Below, one piece after another: positions 1 through 11,094 of a stretch of 64,000 nt of DNA. The number at the start of each line of letters is the position of its first letter. The stretch's first letter is position 1. The notes beneath the pieces were generated by a model. It made no database searches. It was not told the origin of the DNA and saw only the letters and a list, made by a program, of their open reading frames with translations. Position numbers and translations under genes: made by a program. The DNA is from Epiperipatus broadwayi (taxonomy: Eukaryota; Onychophora; Udeonychophora; Euonychophora; Peripatidae), in assembly GCA_028023455.1 (NCBI GenBank), contig JAQFVV010006836.1:179596-243595 (forward strand). The letters are read 5' to 3'.

Positions 1-660
1 ATCTATTATAATGTCACTTGATTTTGCATGCTCCATATATTTGTGTAACAAAAACTGACAATTTAATATAAAAATAATATTAGGTTATTTATTATTGTTT
101 GCTAAAAAATTTTAGTCTTGAATCCACTGTTCTTACTAGTGGTCTAAATTGCACAGAGCAATAATTTGAAAATGCTATTTATAAATCTTGCCAATAGTTA
201 TTTAAGAGTAAACTATAAAAAGAATAAAGTGAAATATTGTTAAAGATTACTTTTCAGCAATTTTTACATAAAAAAAATGTTCTATATGATACTAAAAACG
301 TGTTGCCAAGATTATGACTCCAACTGATATATTTTTCAGTCTCTGGGCATGAGAATGATCAATTTAGTATTGCAAAAACACATCTTATTTATGATACTTG
401 AGCATGGTTTTCATGGTAAGGATCCTGTTTATTTTATAAACATTGTCCCAAAATACTCTAAATAGTTACAATGTGAAAAATATGAATGAAAACGAAACGC
501 AATGAAGACCTACAATTAGGTGTAGTGCTGAAGTGTTTCAAAAAGTAAAGTTTGTTACAATAAAAGTTAAAAGGCAGATGACAAACAGACAGACTTTTAA
601 ACTAGCATATGATGTATGTGTCTATATTTAAGTTTCGTGGATTGATTAATAAAATATAAA
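1..660. other. AT-rich sequence, nothing recognised
   Basis: I see no open reading frame, tRNA-like segment, terminal repeat or similarity to the other repeats of the window here. It is ordinary AT-rich non-coding sequence with short A and T runs. Confidence 0.5.
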
Positions 661-667
661 ATTAACC

Positions 668-1105
668 CCCTCCTCCATCATAAATAAAAGTATTTAGACC
701 CCAAAATATGATTGTAGACTAAGGACTTTTGCATTCTACGAAGCAAAGGGTTATAAATAATGTCTAATATATACTCTCAATTTTAGTTTTACTATGTATG
801 TTTATGATTGGTCTTTCTATTTTGTTTATTTTCTTTTGGAATTAGAAAAGCGTACTTGTCTATAAATGGTTGCTAGTAATAAAAATGTTTATAGTGTGCT
901 TAAGACAAAAATACATTTAAAATGAGTAAAGTTAAAATTTTATAAAAACTTTATAATGTCTCTCTTCTTTCCATAAATAAAATTATTTAACTCTCAAAAT
1001 ATGACTATTCTACGAATTTTTGTATTCTAGGAAGTAAAGGGTTATGATAATCAATGCTTAATATAATCTCAATTTTAGTTTTTCTATACATTTTTGCCTA
1101 TAGCA
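668..1105. repeat. Two diverged direct copies of a ~145-bp repeat
   Basis: Positions 668-815 and 962-1105 share an ordered series of words: CATAAATAAA, a CAAAATATGA block, TTCTA-GAA, GTAAAGGGTTAT or GCAAAGGGTTAT, and CTCAATTTTAGTTTT. The offset is about 290 bases. The copies differ by many substitutions and small indels, so the duplication is old. No coding potential or terminal repeat is visible and the family is not identified. Confidence 0.6.
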
Positions 1106-1590
1106 TTTTCAATTGTTTTAAGTGTTTTATTTTTAACTGTCAAAGAAGCGAAAGGGGTAAGTAGTCCCCTAAGATAAAACTGGAATATTCAAACGTTATA
1201 AAGATTAATCATAAAAGACAGTATTAGATATGGAATTGATATTATAGATTTTTCAAGCTAAATAAATATGTATTTTCCTCCCTCTTTCCAACTTCAATAG
1301 AATTGATTTTTTTTTCTAATACTGTGAATTTTTTTTCTCAACCGCTAAATTTGTTTCATAATAAAAACATTGCACTTTATGAATAATTTATGCAAGTATT
1401 AACACTTAAAAAATTTTAATTATTAATTCAGAATGTGGAATTTTTAAAATGAAGTGGGATTATTTATTTTGATTTGAAGTAATAAGTGACGATTTATAAT
1501 CTGAAACTGTATGTGCAAACATCTTTCTCAATTATATAGTCTATTATTTTTAATGATTTACGTAATTGTAAAATAATTAAATACGCTATA
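1106..1590. other. AT-rich sequence, nothing recognised
   Basis: Long T and A runs and no feature that I can support. Confidence 0.4.
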
Positions 1591-1594
1591 TACA

Positions 1595-2015
1595 TCGCAT
1601 TTTTATACGCACGCCTTAATAAATATTACTTACGTAATCAATGTGAGTTTAAATAAATTTATAATTACAACTTTAAATTATCGTAATAGATTTCTCACTA
1701 TAAAATCTTTCCATTGACTCGTAGTAAATCGAAAGATTTCACGAGTATTAATGTGTAATAAGAAATGTGGACTTAATTAGTGAAGTATTGAGTAACCTCA
1801 CGCTCTCAGATCGAACCGCTTCAGCTTCACCTATTTAAATAGAAAGTAGGTTGAAGTAAAGAAGAGTTCCCCTCTTTTCTTCCAAAGAGTAAGCTTGTGG
1901 TTTAAGACCTGTAGAGGTCCCTACTATCGCATTTTTATACGCACGTGCTTGAGGCTACAGCCTTAATGAATATTACTTACGTAATCAATGGGCGTTTAAA
2001 TAAATTTATAATTAT
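1595..2015 (+). repeat. MITE-like repeat family A, tandem-end copy
   Basis: This is a member of a family also found at 14296-14815 and 54560-54780. The unit has a palindromic CTATTTAAATAG, then AAGTAGGTTGAAGTAAAGAAG, a pyrimidine run (CCCCTCTTTTCTTCC), AAGCTTGTGG and a short hairpin GACCT-GTAG-AGGTC. It ends in a segment, AAATATTACTTACGTAATCA or close variants, that occurs inverted at the other end of the 54.6-kb copy. The end segment occurs twice here (about 1605 and 1960), so the copy is a partial tandem of a ~355-bp unit. It has no ORF and is likely a non-autonomous DNA element or satellite derived from one. Confidence 0.65.
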
Positions 2016-2960
2016 ATACATGTTTATAAATATTTAAAAAGCGCGATCTCCCTAACCCAAACTTCATTCGGTACTACTTCATTCAGTAGGTTAATTTAAT
2101 GAAAGCATTGTAGGAGCAAAAAGATTAAATTATTCATTAATTACTTTCCTCCCCCATTTCTATCCCGTTTCATCAGTCATGTTTAATACAGATTAAAAAA
2201 AAAAACCTCTAAAAACTACAGAATCAGATTTTGATACCAATTCTCCATAACTTCACATTATGTTTTTTACAAATGCTTTTTCAGACATCTTTGAAATATT
2301 GTGTTATCGGAATAAATCATTTATTTGAATGTTTTTGCCTAAGATTTTTTTTCTCTTAAAAACATTAGGCCTCTAACAGTTTAATTTGGCTGCAAATAAT
2401 TTGTAATTTCTCTTTAACATTAGATCTTCTATTTTTTAATTTACAATATAGTATAATAAGTGCAGTTGTCTTAATTACTGATATAGTTCATTTAAAACAT
2501 ATCTTAATTATCATTTCTGAGATTGATTTGTAGTACATTTTGTGGCTAATACTATTTGAACCCAAAGTGATATTTCTTGCATAAAGATTATTCAATCATA
2601 TTGTTTTGTTTCTTTGAATCTAGGTTCATGTTTTTAAATTGCAGAGAAATTCTAATAGGTATACTATGCAAAAGAGTTTGTAAATGTTGTATTTTCCTAC
2701 ATCATTTAAGAAGTATTAAGATTCAGTTGCTAAACTGGGTTTCTTCAAATCTCGCTATTTAATAATATATCAGTGTGCAGTCTCTTCTTTATTACTTATA
2801 ACACTCCTAATAATTGATTATCACAATCGATATTATTTATTTGGTAAAACTTTTAGATTCCTCTTTATTTTTATTTATTCAGGGGAAAAAAAACAATTTA
2901 AAAGAGATTGCAATTAATCAAGAAGCCTAGATAATTTTAAAGGGCTACTTAATTAGTTTA
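2016..2960. other. AT-rich sequence, nothing recognised
   Basis: No repeat shared with the rest of the window and no convincing gene. A 61-codon open frame at 2577-2762 has biased AT-rich composition and no similarity that I recognise, so I treat it as chance. Confidence 0.45.
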
Positions 2961-3060
2961 ATTAAAAGGGATTTGAATTCAGACTTTCAACCTTTCTTCA
3001 GCTATCCACTCCATCTTATATAACAATATGGATGACCACATGCACATGAAAAAGATAAAT

Positions 3061-3115
3061 GATCTCCAATATGCATATTTTGTGCTAAATCAGGACTCAT
3101 CAGTTGGTCCAGATC
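3061..3115 (-). ncRNA. Hammerhead ribozyme, HHR-1 copy (core mutated)
   Basis: Read on the minus strand, the order is GATCT, GGA, CCAA, CTGATGA, a helix II sequence GTCCT-GATTT-AGCAC, then AAAA, TATGCATA, TTGG, AGATC. Helix I (GATCT/AGATC and CCAA/TTGG) is intact. The conserved GAAA is AAAA (G12 changed) and helix II has mismatches, so this copy should be inactive. Confidence 0.7.
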
Positions 3116-3508
3116 ATCACCTCACACACACACACATATATAACTAGTGCTCAGTTTAGTTTAAGATAACAAATCTTCAAACTTTATTGGACAGACTTCA
3201 ATCTTCTCCACTTTTCAGACATCCATACCACTGAAAATCTGATGTTGGAATGCCTAAATCCCTTGTTAATGTCAATATTATTGTAATGCCCATGTTGACT
3301 TTAAATCACTCTGACCCCTCATGCATAGGACCTTGTCCATTTACATATGCAGAGAGATGTATGACAACAATATTGGTTCAGATTTTCAATGGTATAAATG
3401 CCTGAAGAGTTTAAAGATGGAGAAGATTGAAGTCTGTGTATTAAAGTTTGAAGATTTGCTATCTTAATATAAACTGAGCACTGACTATATATATGTGTGT
3501 GAGGTAAT

Positions 3509-3563
3509 GATCTGGACCAACTGATGAGTCTTGTTTTTGCATGAAATATGTTTATTTGAGATC
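3509..3563 (+). ncRNA. Hammerhead ribozyme, HHR-1 copy (helix II decayed)
   Basis: GATCT, GGA, CCAA, CTGATGA and GAAA are all present in order. Helix II reads GTCTT-GTTTT-TGCAT and has lost most pairing. Helix I 3' strand is TTTG-AGATC. Core nucleotides are intact, but poor helix II pairing makes efficient cleavage unlikely. Confidence 0.7.
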
Positions 3564-3639
3564 ATTTATCTTTTTCAATGTGTGTGGTCATGTGTATGGG
3601 TTACATAAAATGGAGTGAATCAGTATTTACAATATACTA

Positions 3640-4225
3640 GTATTGATTTATTAATTAATGTAACTACAGTGTCTCATCATTAATTATTGGTTTCAAGACA
3701 TTTTCCATATATATTGTTCCAGTAAACTATTTACATATCTTTGGATACATATTTTTTATGCCAAAATATTTTTTTATACATAATTGAGCAGTTTTTATTT
3801 TCTTTTTCTTACTACCCAACATATTTTTTCTAACTTACTAATTTGTAATTTTATTGCTTTTGAGAATACACCCAAATTAAAACCTTTTTTCCCTTTCAAT
3901 TGTTTTTTCAGAAATTATCTTTGCTTACTTCTAGAAACATTATTTTTTATTCTGCTTTAATTTATTTCAGCAATTAAAGTTCTGTACAGTGAAATTAGTA
4001 ATGACCATTATACACAAAATCTAAGCAAGAAAATTATAAATTAGTAGTTTAGAAAAAATATGTTTTTAATTATACATATGCAATGACATTTTGTTATGTG
4101 TCTGTATATGCAGTTTTAAAAAATTAGTTAAAAAAATGAGATTTTGGCAATAACATAAAAATAAATTTCCTTACTAATAGATAATATTTCTGTAATATAT
4201 TTTTTATCATCACTCTTACAAAAGA
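3640..4225. other. AT-rich sequence, nothing recognised
   Basis: No ORF or repeat that I can relate to another part of the window. Confidence 0.4.
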
Positions 4226-4229
4226 TAAG

Positions 4230-4665
4230 GAAAGTGGTTAGAAACCAGTCCCTATCTTGCATGAGAATGGTGTAGTGAAAATTACACTATAGAAATATGA
4301 TTTACTAATGGATAATATCTAGTCTATTAAATGACTAATAAGAATTATGAATACATTTCCATCAAGTGGTTTGTGCCAAAGTTGTAAGGGCAGTAAGTTT
4401 GACACATCAATTAAACAATGACAAATTTATTTAAGAGAATGTGATCTGAGCCAATAAATGAGTGCTGGTTCATAATGAAATGTGTATTTGAGGATCATAC
4501 ATTTTTCACACCTTTGGTCATATGTGTATAATTACACCCTCCACAAGGCATTAAAAGCAGATAGAAAACAGTCCCTACCTTGCATGAGAATAGTGTAATG
4601 AAAAATACACTACAGAAATATTATTCATTAATGGATAATCTCTAGTCTACTAAATGACTAATAAA
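4230..4665 (+). repeat. Two direct copies of a ~115-bp repeat
   Basis: Positions 4230-4345 and 4555-4665 share CAGTCCCTA-CTTGCATGAGAAT, a GTGTA-TGAAAA-TACACTA block and ATGGATAAT-TCTAGTCTA-TAAATGACTAATAA, offset by about 325 bases. An HHR-1 fragment (4437-4535) lies between them. The words GAAACCAGTC in the first copy resemble the 3' half of the hammerhead-like core of the 58-60 kb family, but the upstream CTGANGA is absent. Confidence 0.65.
4437..4535 (+). repeat. HHR-1 fragment with decayed ribozyme (4443-4496)
   Basis: Contains GATCTGAGCCAA, ATAAATGA in place of CTGATGA, GTGCTGGTTCATAAT in place of helix II, GAAA, TGTGTA, TTTG and AGGATC. Only the ribozyme and about 40 flanking bases remain. 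Two core substitutions and a broken helix II make it inactive. It shows that the ribozyme-centred part can persist alone. Confidence 0.65.
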
Positions 4666-4764
4666 AATATTAATATATTTGCTTATATTTAAACCATGTA
4701 TTAGATATTTTCTTTACTTAATGAATTTAAATCTCAATAGTTATACACTTTTTATAAAATTATG

Positions 4765-6075
4765 TAATTCTACAAAACCTGTACCATTCAAGTTAATATG
4801 AAAAAGGAACTATAACATTAAAATAAGTCTTAGAAGCACTGAACCAGTTTTTGGAGGAATGCTGCCAGAATCATAGTGGCGAATCAAACTGCACAATTAA
4901 TATATATATATATATAGTGGTGAAGATCAATATGTAAATCAGATGTTCAATTTTTTGATAATGGGACACTGGAATTTTTATTATTAATAGAATAAGGATC
5001 CTTGTAATAGTTCAACCCCCTTTACATTTTCTTTTCCAATCATCCATCCTGTATATATTATTCTAACATTAGAGGAAGAAAAGATATGTACCATAGCCAG
5101 CTCATGATAAAAAAAAGATTTGTATTCATGATTTAACTTAGCTTTATTATATAAATACATGTTCTGGGAAACTCTTGTTAATATGTTAGCATGAGATTCC
5201 CCATAATACATTGAGCTACAGATTGGGACAGGGGCATAAGATTTTATATACAACCTGATCTGCATAGGCACATTCAGAGTTAACTGTAGATTCCCTCCCC
5301 TTCACTCAACAATCTTTAAAATAACACAAAAGACAGAGTTCATTTTGAACATGCTCCCCAAGTTGTATATAAAATCTCATGCCCTACCCCAGCCTGTATC
5401 TTAGTGTATTATAGAAAATCTCATGCTATCAGATCAGTGAGAGTTACCCTGAATATAAGGCTGTTAAATTGTGAATAAGTGTCAATTTTTTTTGATCATG
5501 AGTTGCTATGAGACACATCTTTTCTACCTCCAATGTTAGAACAATATATGAAGAGAGGGATGATAGGAAAAGAAAACATAAAGAGACTTGAGCTATTGCA
5601 TGGGATCCTCATTTGATCAATAAAAAAGATTCCTATGTCCGATTATCAAAAAAATGGAACATCTAATTTACATACTGGGCCTGATTTATATATTGATCTT
5701 CACTATTATATATATATATATTTTAAAAAACATTCTTAATTTAACATTTTTCCTATTGGTGGAACTTTAACGTTTTTTTTTCAAATCAGTGATTGTAGCG
5801 CGTCTACAATCGTCTTTCTACCTTTTATCACCCAGTAGATGACTTGTGTGATCAAGTCGAAACGTCATAGGTATATCAATATTTAAAATATTTTAACACG
5901 GATGAACCTGCAAAATATGTCTTTTATATATATATATTATTAATGGCGCAGTTCGATTCAACACTATGATTCTGCAGGAATCTGTCAAAAGCTGACTCAA
6001 TGTTTTTAAGACCTATTTTACTATTATTGTTACCCTTTCATATTAACTTAAACAGTACAAGTTTTGTAGAATTAA
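4765..6075. repeat. Large foldback (inverted-repeat) element
   Basis: The outer arms match in inverted orientation: 4765-4912 (AATTCTACAAAACCTGTACC, AGTTAATATGAAA, AATCATAGTGGCGAATC) pairs with 5928-6075 (GAATTAATG-type end, GATTCAACACTATGATT, TTCATATTAACTT, GTACAAGTTTTGTAGAATT). The inner arms 4905-5260 and 5370-5720 also match inverted (GTGAAGATCAATATGTAAATCA, TTTTCTTTTCC-ATCATCC, CATGAGATT, TTTTATATACAAC). About 220 bases near 5722-5928 occur only on the right side and look inserted. No transposase ORF is present; the 95-codon minus frame at 4984-5271 is just one arm. Confidence 0.75.
5722..5928 (+). mobile_element. Penelope-like fragment with degenerate hammerhead core
   Basis: This is an insertion in the right arm of the foldback repeat. 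Positions 5831-5866 read CCCAGTAGATGA, then GACTTG-TGTGAT-CAAGTC as a 6-bp hairpin overlapping the GA, then GAAACGTC. Penelope-like elements are known to carry type I hammerheads of the form CTGATGA, helix II, GAAACGTC in their terminal repeats. Downstream, TAACACGGATGAACCTGC (about 5894-5911) resembles the AACACGG words near Penelope-like ends. The CTGATGA core is degenerate here (TAGATGA). Family assignment rests on these short words only and is tentative. Confidence 0.4.
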
Positions 6076-6079
6076 TATA

Positions 6080-6665
6080 TTTAAATAATTGTAACTTGAA
6101 AACAAATGGTTTTAATAAAATATTTTATTAACTATATTCTTTGGTATAAGTTTAATTTTAAAATGAAAGAATGTATAAACAGCTTTGTAGCAATAAAATA
6201 AAGCAAATTATCAGATGAACTAATTAATGAGTTTGAAAACAAAATAATTATGGAAAAATATTTGATGAAAATCCCATTTGTTTTGCAGAATATAATATAT
6301 TTTTCAGAACATAAATTGCCAAACAAATTTAATTAGTTTAATGTGAAAGTTAATAAGAATATATTTTCCAATTTACAATACAGATTTTTTTTCAGTTAAT
6401 AATAGTTAGAGTAAGAAAAAAATAAGATAAACTATCTTATTACCTGAATGAATTGTTTAATTAAAGTCAAGCAAGATTAGAGGAAACAAAGATTTGAGTT
6501 AGTTGCGCATGCATTCTTGGAAGAGTAACAAACCTATCATCATCATGCTTTTTTGCATTGAAAAAAGGATCTTAGAAACTTCATTAATCAAAGCCATAAA
6601 CTATTATTACTTGTGTTGGAAAATTATTAAATTTATATCATATTTAAATACATATATATTGTCTA
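6080..6665. other. AT-rich sequence, nothing recognised
   Basis: A 64-codon minus frame (6132-6326) is AT-rich and unlike any protein that I know. No repeat seen. Confidence 0.4.
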
Positions 6666-6669
6666 TACT

Positions 6670-7035
6670 AAACTAAATGTAAGTAGAAGGGACTTGAACT
6701 CAGATTTTCCAGCTCCTACAGCCACCCAATTAATCTTATACATCTGATACACATGATCACATACAAGTGAAAAAGAAGGTGAAGAAGATTGAAGCTCATC
6801 TATTAAAGTTTGAAAATTTGCTGTCTTAATATAAACTGAGCACTGATTGTATATATGTGTGAGAGATAGTGGTCTGGACCAACTGAAGAATACTGTTTTA
6901 GCATGAAATACATATATATTGGAGATCATTTATCTTTTTCACATGTATGTGGTCATGGGTATCAGTTGTATAAGATTGAGTAGATAGCTATAGGGAGCTT
7001 GAAAGTCTGAGTTCAAGTCCCTTTTAATTGCATAA
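6670..7035. repeat. HHR-1 palindrome: minus 3' end joined to plus copy
   Basis: 6670-6780 is the minus-strand tRNA-like end of HHR-1 (reverse of GAGTTCAAGTCCC, with the TGTATCAG-TGTATAAGAT region). At about 6781 it switches to a plus copy starting at GAAGAAGATTGAAGC and running through the ribozyme to GAGTTCAAGTCCC at about 7009-7021. The join is abrupt, as in template switching or recombination between inverted copies. The plus copy has one of the better-preserved 3' ends: AGTAGATAGC, GGGAGCTTGAAAGTC, GAGTTCAAGTCCC. Confidence 0.8.
6871..6926 (+). ncRNA. Hammerhead ribozyme, HHR-1 copy (near complete)
   Basis: GGTCT, GGA, CCAA, then CTGAAGA (allowed, since position 7 of CUGANGA is free), helix II ATACT-GTTTT-AGCAT with one mismatch in five pairs, GAAA, helix III TACATATATA, TTGG, AGATC. 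All core nucleotides fit the consensus, so this is among the few copies that might still cleave. Confidence 0.75.
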
Positions 7036-8370
7036 ATTTATATCAACAAATAACATCCAAATCAAAAATTAAACAATAAGAAAAATCTACAACATCAAAA
7101 ATAAATCAATACATCTGTGGAATTTGTAAATAGGTTATTTTCCAAGTTATAACCTAATTTAGCTTTAACTAAATTTACATCTATAAATTCTTTTAACTCC
7201 TTTACATTGCCATAATGGACAAACTGCTTGTTCATTTTCAATAAACTTATTCTTCAAATTTATTTGCATAGTTCAATTTATTCTCTAGAACATTGACTTT
7301 TCACAGGAAAAATAATCTTAAACTTAATACATTCATATTAGAAATGAGCAAGAAGTAGTAAATCAAAATGATAACCAAAACAAAGACTTTTGTTTTAGGT
7401 GTTTAGCAAGCTATTATTTTAGAAATGAATAAATCTTAATAAGCAAACAAATATAAATTAATATTTCATGTTCAAATTAAGAATACATTCAAATAGTTAA
7501 ATAATTTTTGAAATTTAAAAATTTAATTTATCTATTTCCATTATAACTTCTTGTTTATAGTAGAACTTTTGAGCTTATTTTCTTGACAACAAAAATTTTC
7601 AAAACAATATCAATCTAAACTCCGCACACTCATTAAAAACAAATAATTTAATTTTACAAAAATAAAGCAAACAAAGGCTACAAGTTGGTTTTCAATGTAC
7701 AGATGTTAAATAAAAGCAATACTCATGCAAAAAGTAGTGTCCAATAAGAAGTTTCCTCCTTTATTTGAAATCTTCTCTCTACTTTTAGTCCATTTGATAT
7801 TGAAAGTTTAAACATTGTGTCTGAATGCTACTAACATCTAGGTATTTTTATTGGAAATTGTTATTAATGGATATTCATTTTAGTTTAAGTTTTTAGTCAT
7901 TAAATGCATAGAAAATTGTTAAACAACACTTACAGAATGGTTTCAGGTGAACAATTCAAGACCCGATTGTACTGCCAATGGATCATATATCAAACAGAGA
8001 CTGTAAAGTATGTCATTTGAATCAGTCCATAAATCACAAATATATCCATATGCAAAACACACTGTTTCTTTATCTGTTTATTTGTTATTTCATGAAGCTG
8101 TCTTTTAACTTCTCAAGCAAACCTTTCTTACAGAAACATTTCACCAACTTGCCTAATTATGATTCTCTATTGTATTCTCTTTTTATCCAAATCTTACTAA
8201 TGAAAGTCACTCAATATTGCACTTTTCTAGAGTGTATTTGAGGTAATGTTTATAATGTTAATAGAGTCTGCCTCTCACCTAAAATTGTAAAATACTTTTT
8301 GGAAGATCTTTTGTGTCATCTGTTTGGTTTACATGTCCAATACAATAAAGATATGAATTTACATCACATG
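7036..8370. other. AT-rich sequence, no supported feature
   Basis: No shared repeat found. An 87-codon plus frame at 7978-8241 is hydrophobic (Phe, Leu and Ile rich) but has no upstream or downstream coding continuity and matches nothing that I know, so I leave it as chance. Confidence 0.4.
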
Positions 8371-8384
8371 ATCACCATTTCTTA

Positions 8385-8580
8385 TGCTTTCTCATAACTA
8401 TTATTAAAACAGGCAAAACTCTCCATACAGTAGTGCCATTCTGTACAAGCCAGAATAATCAATGGATGCTAGATCCAAGGCATTAGATAGGGATTTTATG
8501 CACAAGCCTTCTGGAATCCATTGATTACTCTGGCTTGCACTGAGCAGCACTACTGTATGGAGAGTTATACCCATTTTAAG
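8385..8580. repeat. Family B foldback fragment
   Basis: Inverted arms 8408-8466 and 8510-8570 share AACTCTCCATACAGTAGTG, a CAAGCCAGA-TAATCAATGGAT stretch and their reverse complements. The spacer contains AGGCATTAGATAGGGATTTTATGCACAAGCC. The same words recur at 58.0-60.5 kb, so this is a short outlier of that family (called B here). It lacks the hammerhead-like core seen in the longer copies. Confidence 0.75.
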
Positions 8581-8659
8581 ATATGACTTTACAATAGTAG
8601 ATTCTATAGTATCACTTACAACAAACTGGAAAACATATTGAATGGTCACATGATCTTGA

Positions 8660-9335
8660 CAGTGCTTTTATAACATTATATTGAGCATATTTCAATAAAA
8701 CTTTTCTAGTCTTTATATGTCATTGATAGAGAGTCCAACTTTCATTTATATACAATAAATTAGATAAAATAACTACTTTACATAAACTAATTTAATTGCA
8801 ATATCTGACTATAATGTAATAGATCTTAAAAAAATATTTATGAGGGACCAGAAATTAATTAAGCCAATCCATTATTGTAAAAAGTAAGAATTAACTTAAC
8901 TGCTTTAATCCTGGGTGCCATTTTGAATTAAAAATATACAACAGAGATTTTGTACAATATTTTTAGTGATTTTGTACAATATCTTTAGTTTATATACATT
9001 AAATATAAAATTATATATATTGTTAAAAAGAACAAATAAACATTATTTTAAAATAATGCAAAAATATATATATATATTTTTAACACTTTTAAAAATGCTT
9101 ATTTTTCTATAAGTTTATAAATTCTAAATTCTGAGAGTTAAATGTTAAAATCCCACTTTTATAGATAGTTTCTTCATATTCTTCATAAAATTCTGAAAAA
9201 AAAGATATATAACATGACTGATCTAAAATAATTCTTTCTTATAAAACATTGAAATATGTATTTTCTGGTGACATCCATTTTTACTAGTTGACCCAGATCT
9301 TGCCTTTTTATGCAGGTATCTTCTGGAAATAATGT
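8660..9335. other. AT-rich sequence, nothing recognised
   Basis: Short (TA)n runs and no other feature. Confidence 0.4.
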
Positions 9336-9339
9336 TTCT

Positions 9340-10200
9340 TTCTAATGGAAAAAAATATAACAGTAAGGATTGTATATCTAATATTATCCTTTTCCACCTG
9401 GTTTTTTTATTTCTTTTTGCAACTTTTTAACACTTTCACCCAGTTTAGATCTATATGTATGCTCTTCTATTTTATTAACTTCTATACCTGTAATTTCTCA
9501 GGTACCTCTTTCTCAGATTCTTCTTTTAATTTCATCTTATTATTATCAAATTCTTCTTTTACTAATTTTTTTAATTTTATTTTACTATAGTTAATTTCTT
9601 TCTTTACTACTTCAATATCTTCTGCAATAAAATGTACACGAGACTTTAAATCTTTAATATCCCCAGATAAAGTTACATTTGAAACAATATCTTTATTACT
9701 AATTTTACATTGATTAAGTGCCTCTTCTTCCTGGCTTCTGAATTCTTTAATGGTACTATCTGTGATTTCCTGTAATCTAAAGTCTAATATTTCTAAGGGT
9801 TTTTTATCAGATTGAATTAATTCTATTTTTAATGACTCAATAGCTTCTTACTTTTTATTGAATCTTTCATTACGACTTTCAAATCCTCTCTCATTCCACC
9901 AGTTGTCTATTTTCTTTCATACTCTAACTTATCAATTCAACTGATTGTCTATTTTTTTTAATTTGCTGCTTATCAATTCAACTGACTGTTTACTATCTTC
10001 TCTCAAAGATTCAAACTTTTTATTAAACATACTTCTCAATATTTGTATCATATATATCATTTTTGGATCATTAACAACTTCTTCAGGAGTTGAGATTTTC
10101 CCCTCTATTTCTTCACATTTATTAATTTCTCTTATATTAGATTCTTTTATAGGGTTAAACATTTCCTTTCTATATTTTTCTCTGAATCATTCATCATAAA
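9340..10200 (-). pseudogene. Decayed coiled-coil ORF, possibly retroelement gag/ORF1-like
   Basis: Read on the minus strand, a series of short frames encodes lysine- and glutamate-rich helical protein. The best piece is 9932-10162 (76 codons, starting MFNPIKESNIREINKCEE), with heptad-like runs such as MFNKKFESLREDSKQSVEL. Similar lysine- and glutamate-rich segments continue below 9930 through stops and frame changes (words such as LEILDFRLQEITDS and IEVVKKEINYSKIKLKKL). The composition suggests a coiled-coil protein such as the gag or ORF1 of a retrotransposon. I see no zinc knuckle, RT or terminal repeat, so this is inference. A diverged host coiled-coil pseudogene is the alternative. Confidence 0.4.
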
Positions 10201-10209
10201 ATTCTATTA

Positions 10210-11090
10210 TAGACTAGCAATATTTTAAAAAAAATCTTTATAAATTTCAATAAATTCTGTTCATTATAAATTCTTCATTGGCAACACTACAACAACTATT
10301 TTTCTATGACAACTAAACCTACATTTTATTTTTCTCTTGTCCCTCAAGATAAAAAATTTACATAAACTTCTTTTATTTTAACTAAAATATAAATCATCAT
10401 CAATCCATAATTATAATACATTAATTGCACATATGATTTAAATGCTCATATTTTGCTATATAGTAATTAACATTTTAATTATTAATTAAGTAATTATTAA
10501 ATAATTGTATCCACATGGTAAGGTAATCTATTCACCTATTTTTAATCTATTGACCACACAATGATACTATAATCATAACTATTTTGATTGGGCTCCACAA
10601 AATCTAACATTATACTTTTTATGGTATACATTCTGCAATTTCCTTCTAACCAATTGAGGCAAACACAGTTGGGCACCATAAAAAGGTAGCCTGTGACTGG
10701 ACTGGATGACCAACCACCAAGTATTATTTATGGTAGATATGAATAATAAACTTCTACCTCAGTCTAATCAGATTTCTTTCTTTTATATAAAATTCTAATA
10801 ATACAAATTTTATTCATTTTATATCTAATATATTACATCAATATATTAATAAATTGTTTAACAATAATTATGAGACTTATTATCTAATCATCCCATAAGG
10901 TACCATCTTTTTAACATTGAGTATATATGAAAAACATACTCTCAATGGCATAGGAATATCACAAAACATTATTCCTCTAAAACATCAATGATACTCCCCT
11001 GACTCACAATAAAATAAGTAAATTATATTTAATATAAACATTTACTAAGTTAAATTTAATTATAATATAATATAATATTCATCTACTTAT
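10210..11090. other. AT-rich sequence, nothing recognised
   Basis: A slightly GC-richer stretch at about 10500-10730 could be a diverged repeat, but I found no second copy in the window. Confidence 0.35.
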
Positions 11091-11094
11091 TAAA

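Larger units (their letters stand above)
2966..3625. repeat. HHR-1 repeat palindrome: minus copy then plus copy
   Basis: Two copies of the hammerhead-bearing HHR-1 repeat stand head to head. The minus copy (2966-3360) begins with the tRNA-like end (reverse of GAGTTCAAGTCCC) and runs through the ribozyme to the GAGGGGTCAGAGTG-like 5' part. The plus copy (3361-3625) starts in the TTTTCAATG-TATAAATG part and runs to ATGGAGTGAA. The arms would fold on each other over about 260 bases. Both copies are substituted at several per cent or more, so the palindrome is not recent. No ORF is present, as expected for a short non-coding retroelement. Confidence 0.8.

Noticed and set aside
4230-4345. Another hammerhead (GAAACCAGTC)
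   Set aside because: The GAAAC and GTC words fit, but there is no CTGANGA upstream in either direct copy, so it is not supported.
4984-5271. 95-codon minus frame
   Set aside because: It lies wholly within one arm of the foldback repeat and is not kept in the other arm.
9345-9590. Plus-strand 81-codon hydrophobic frame
   Set aside because: It is the antisense of the lysine-rich coiled-coil remnant on the minus strand.
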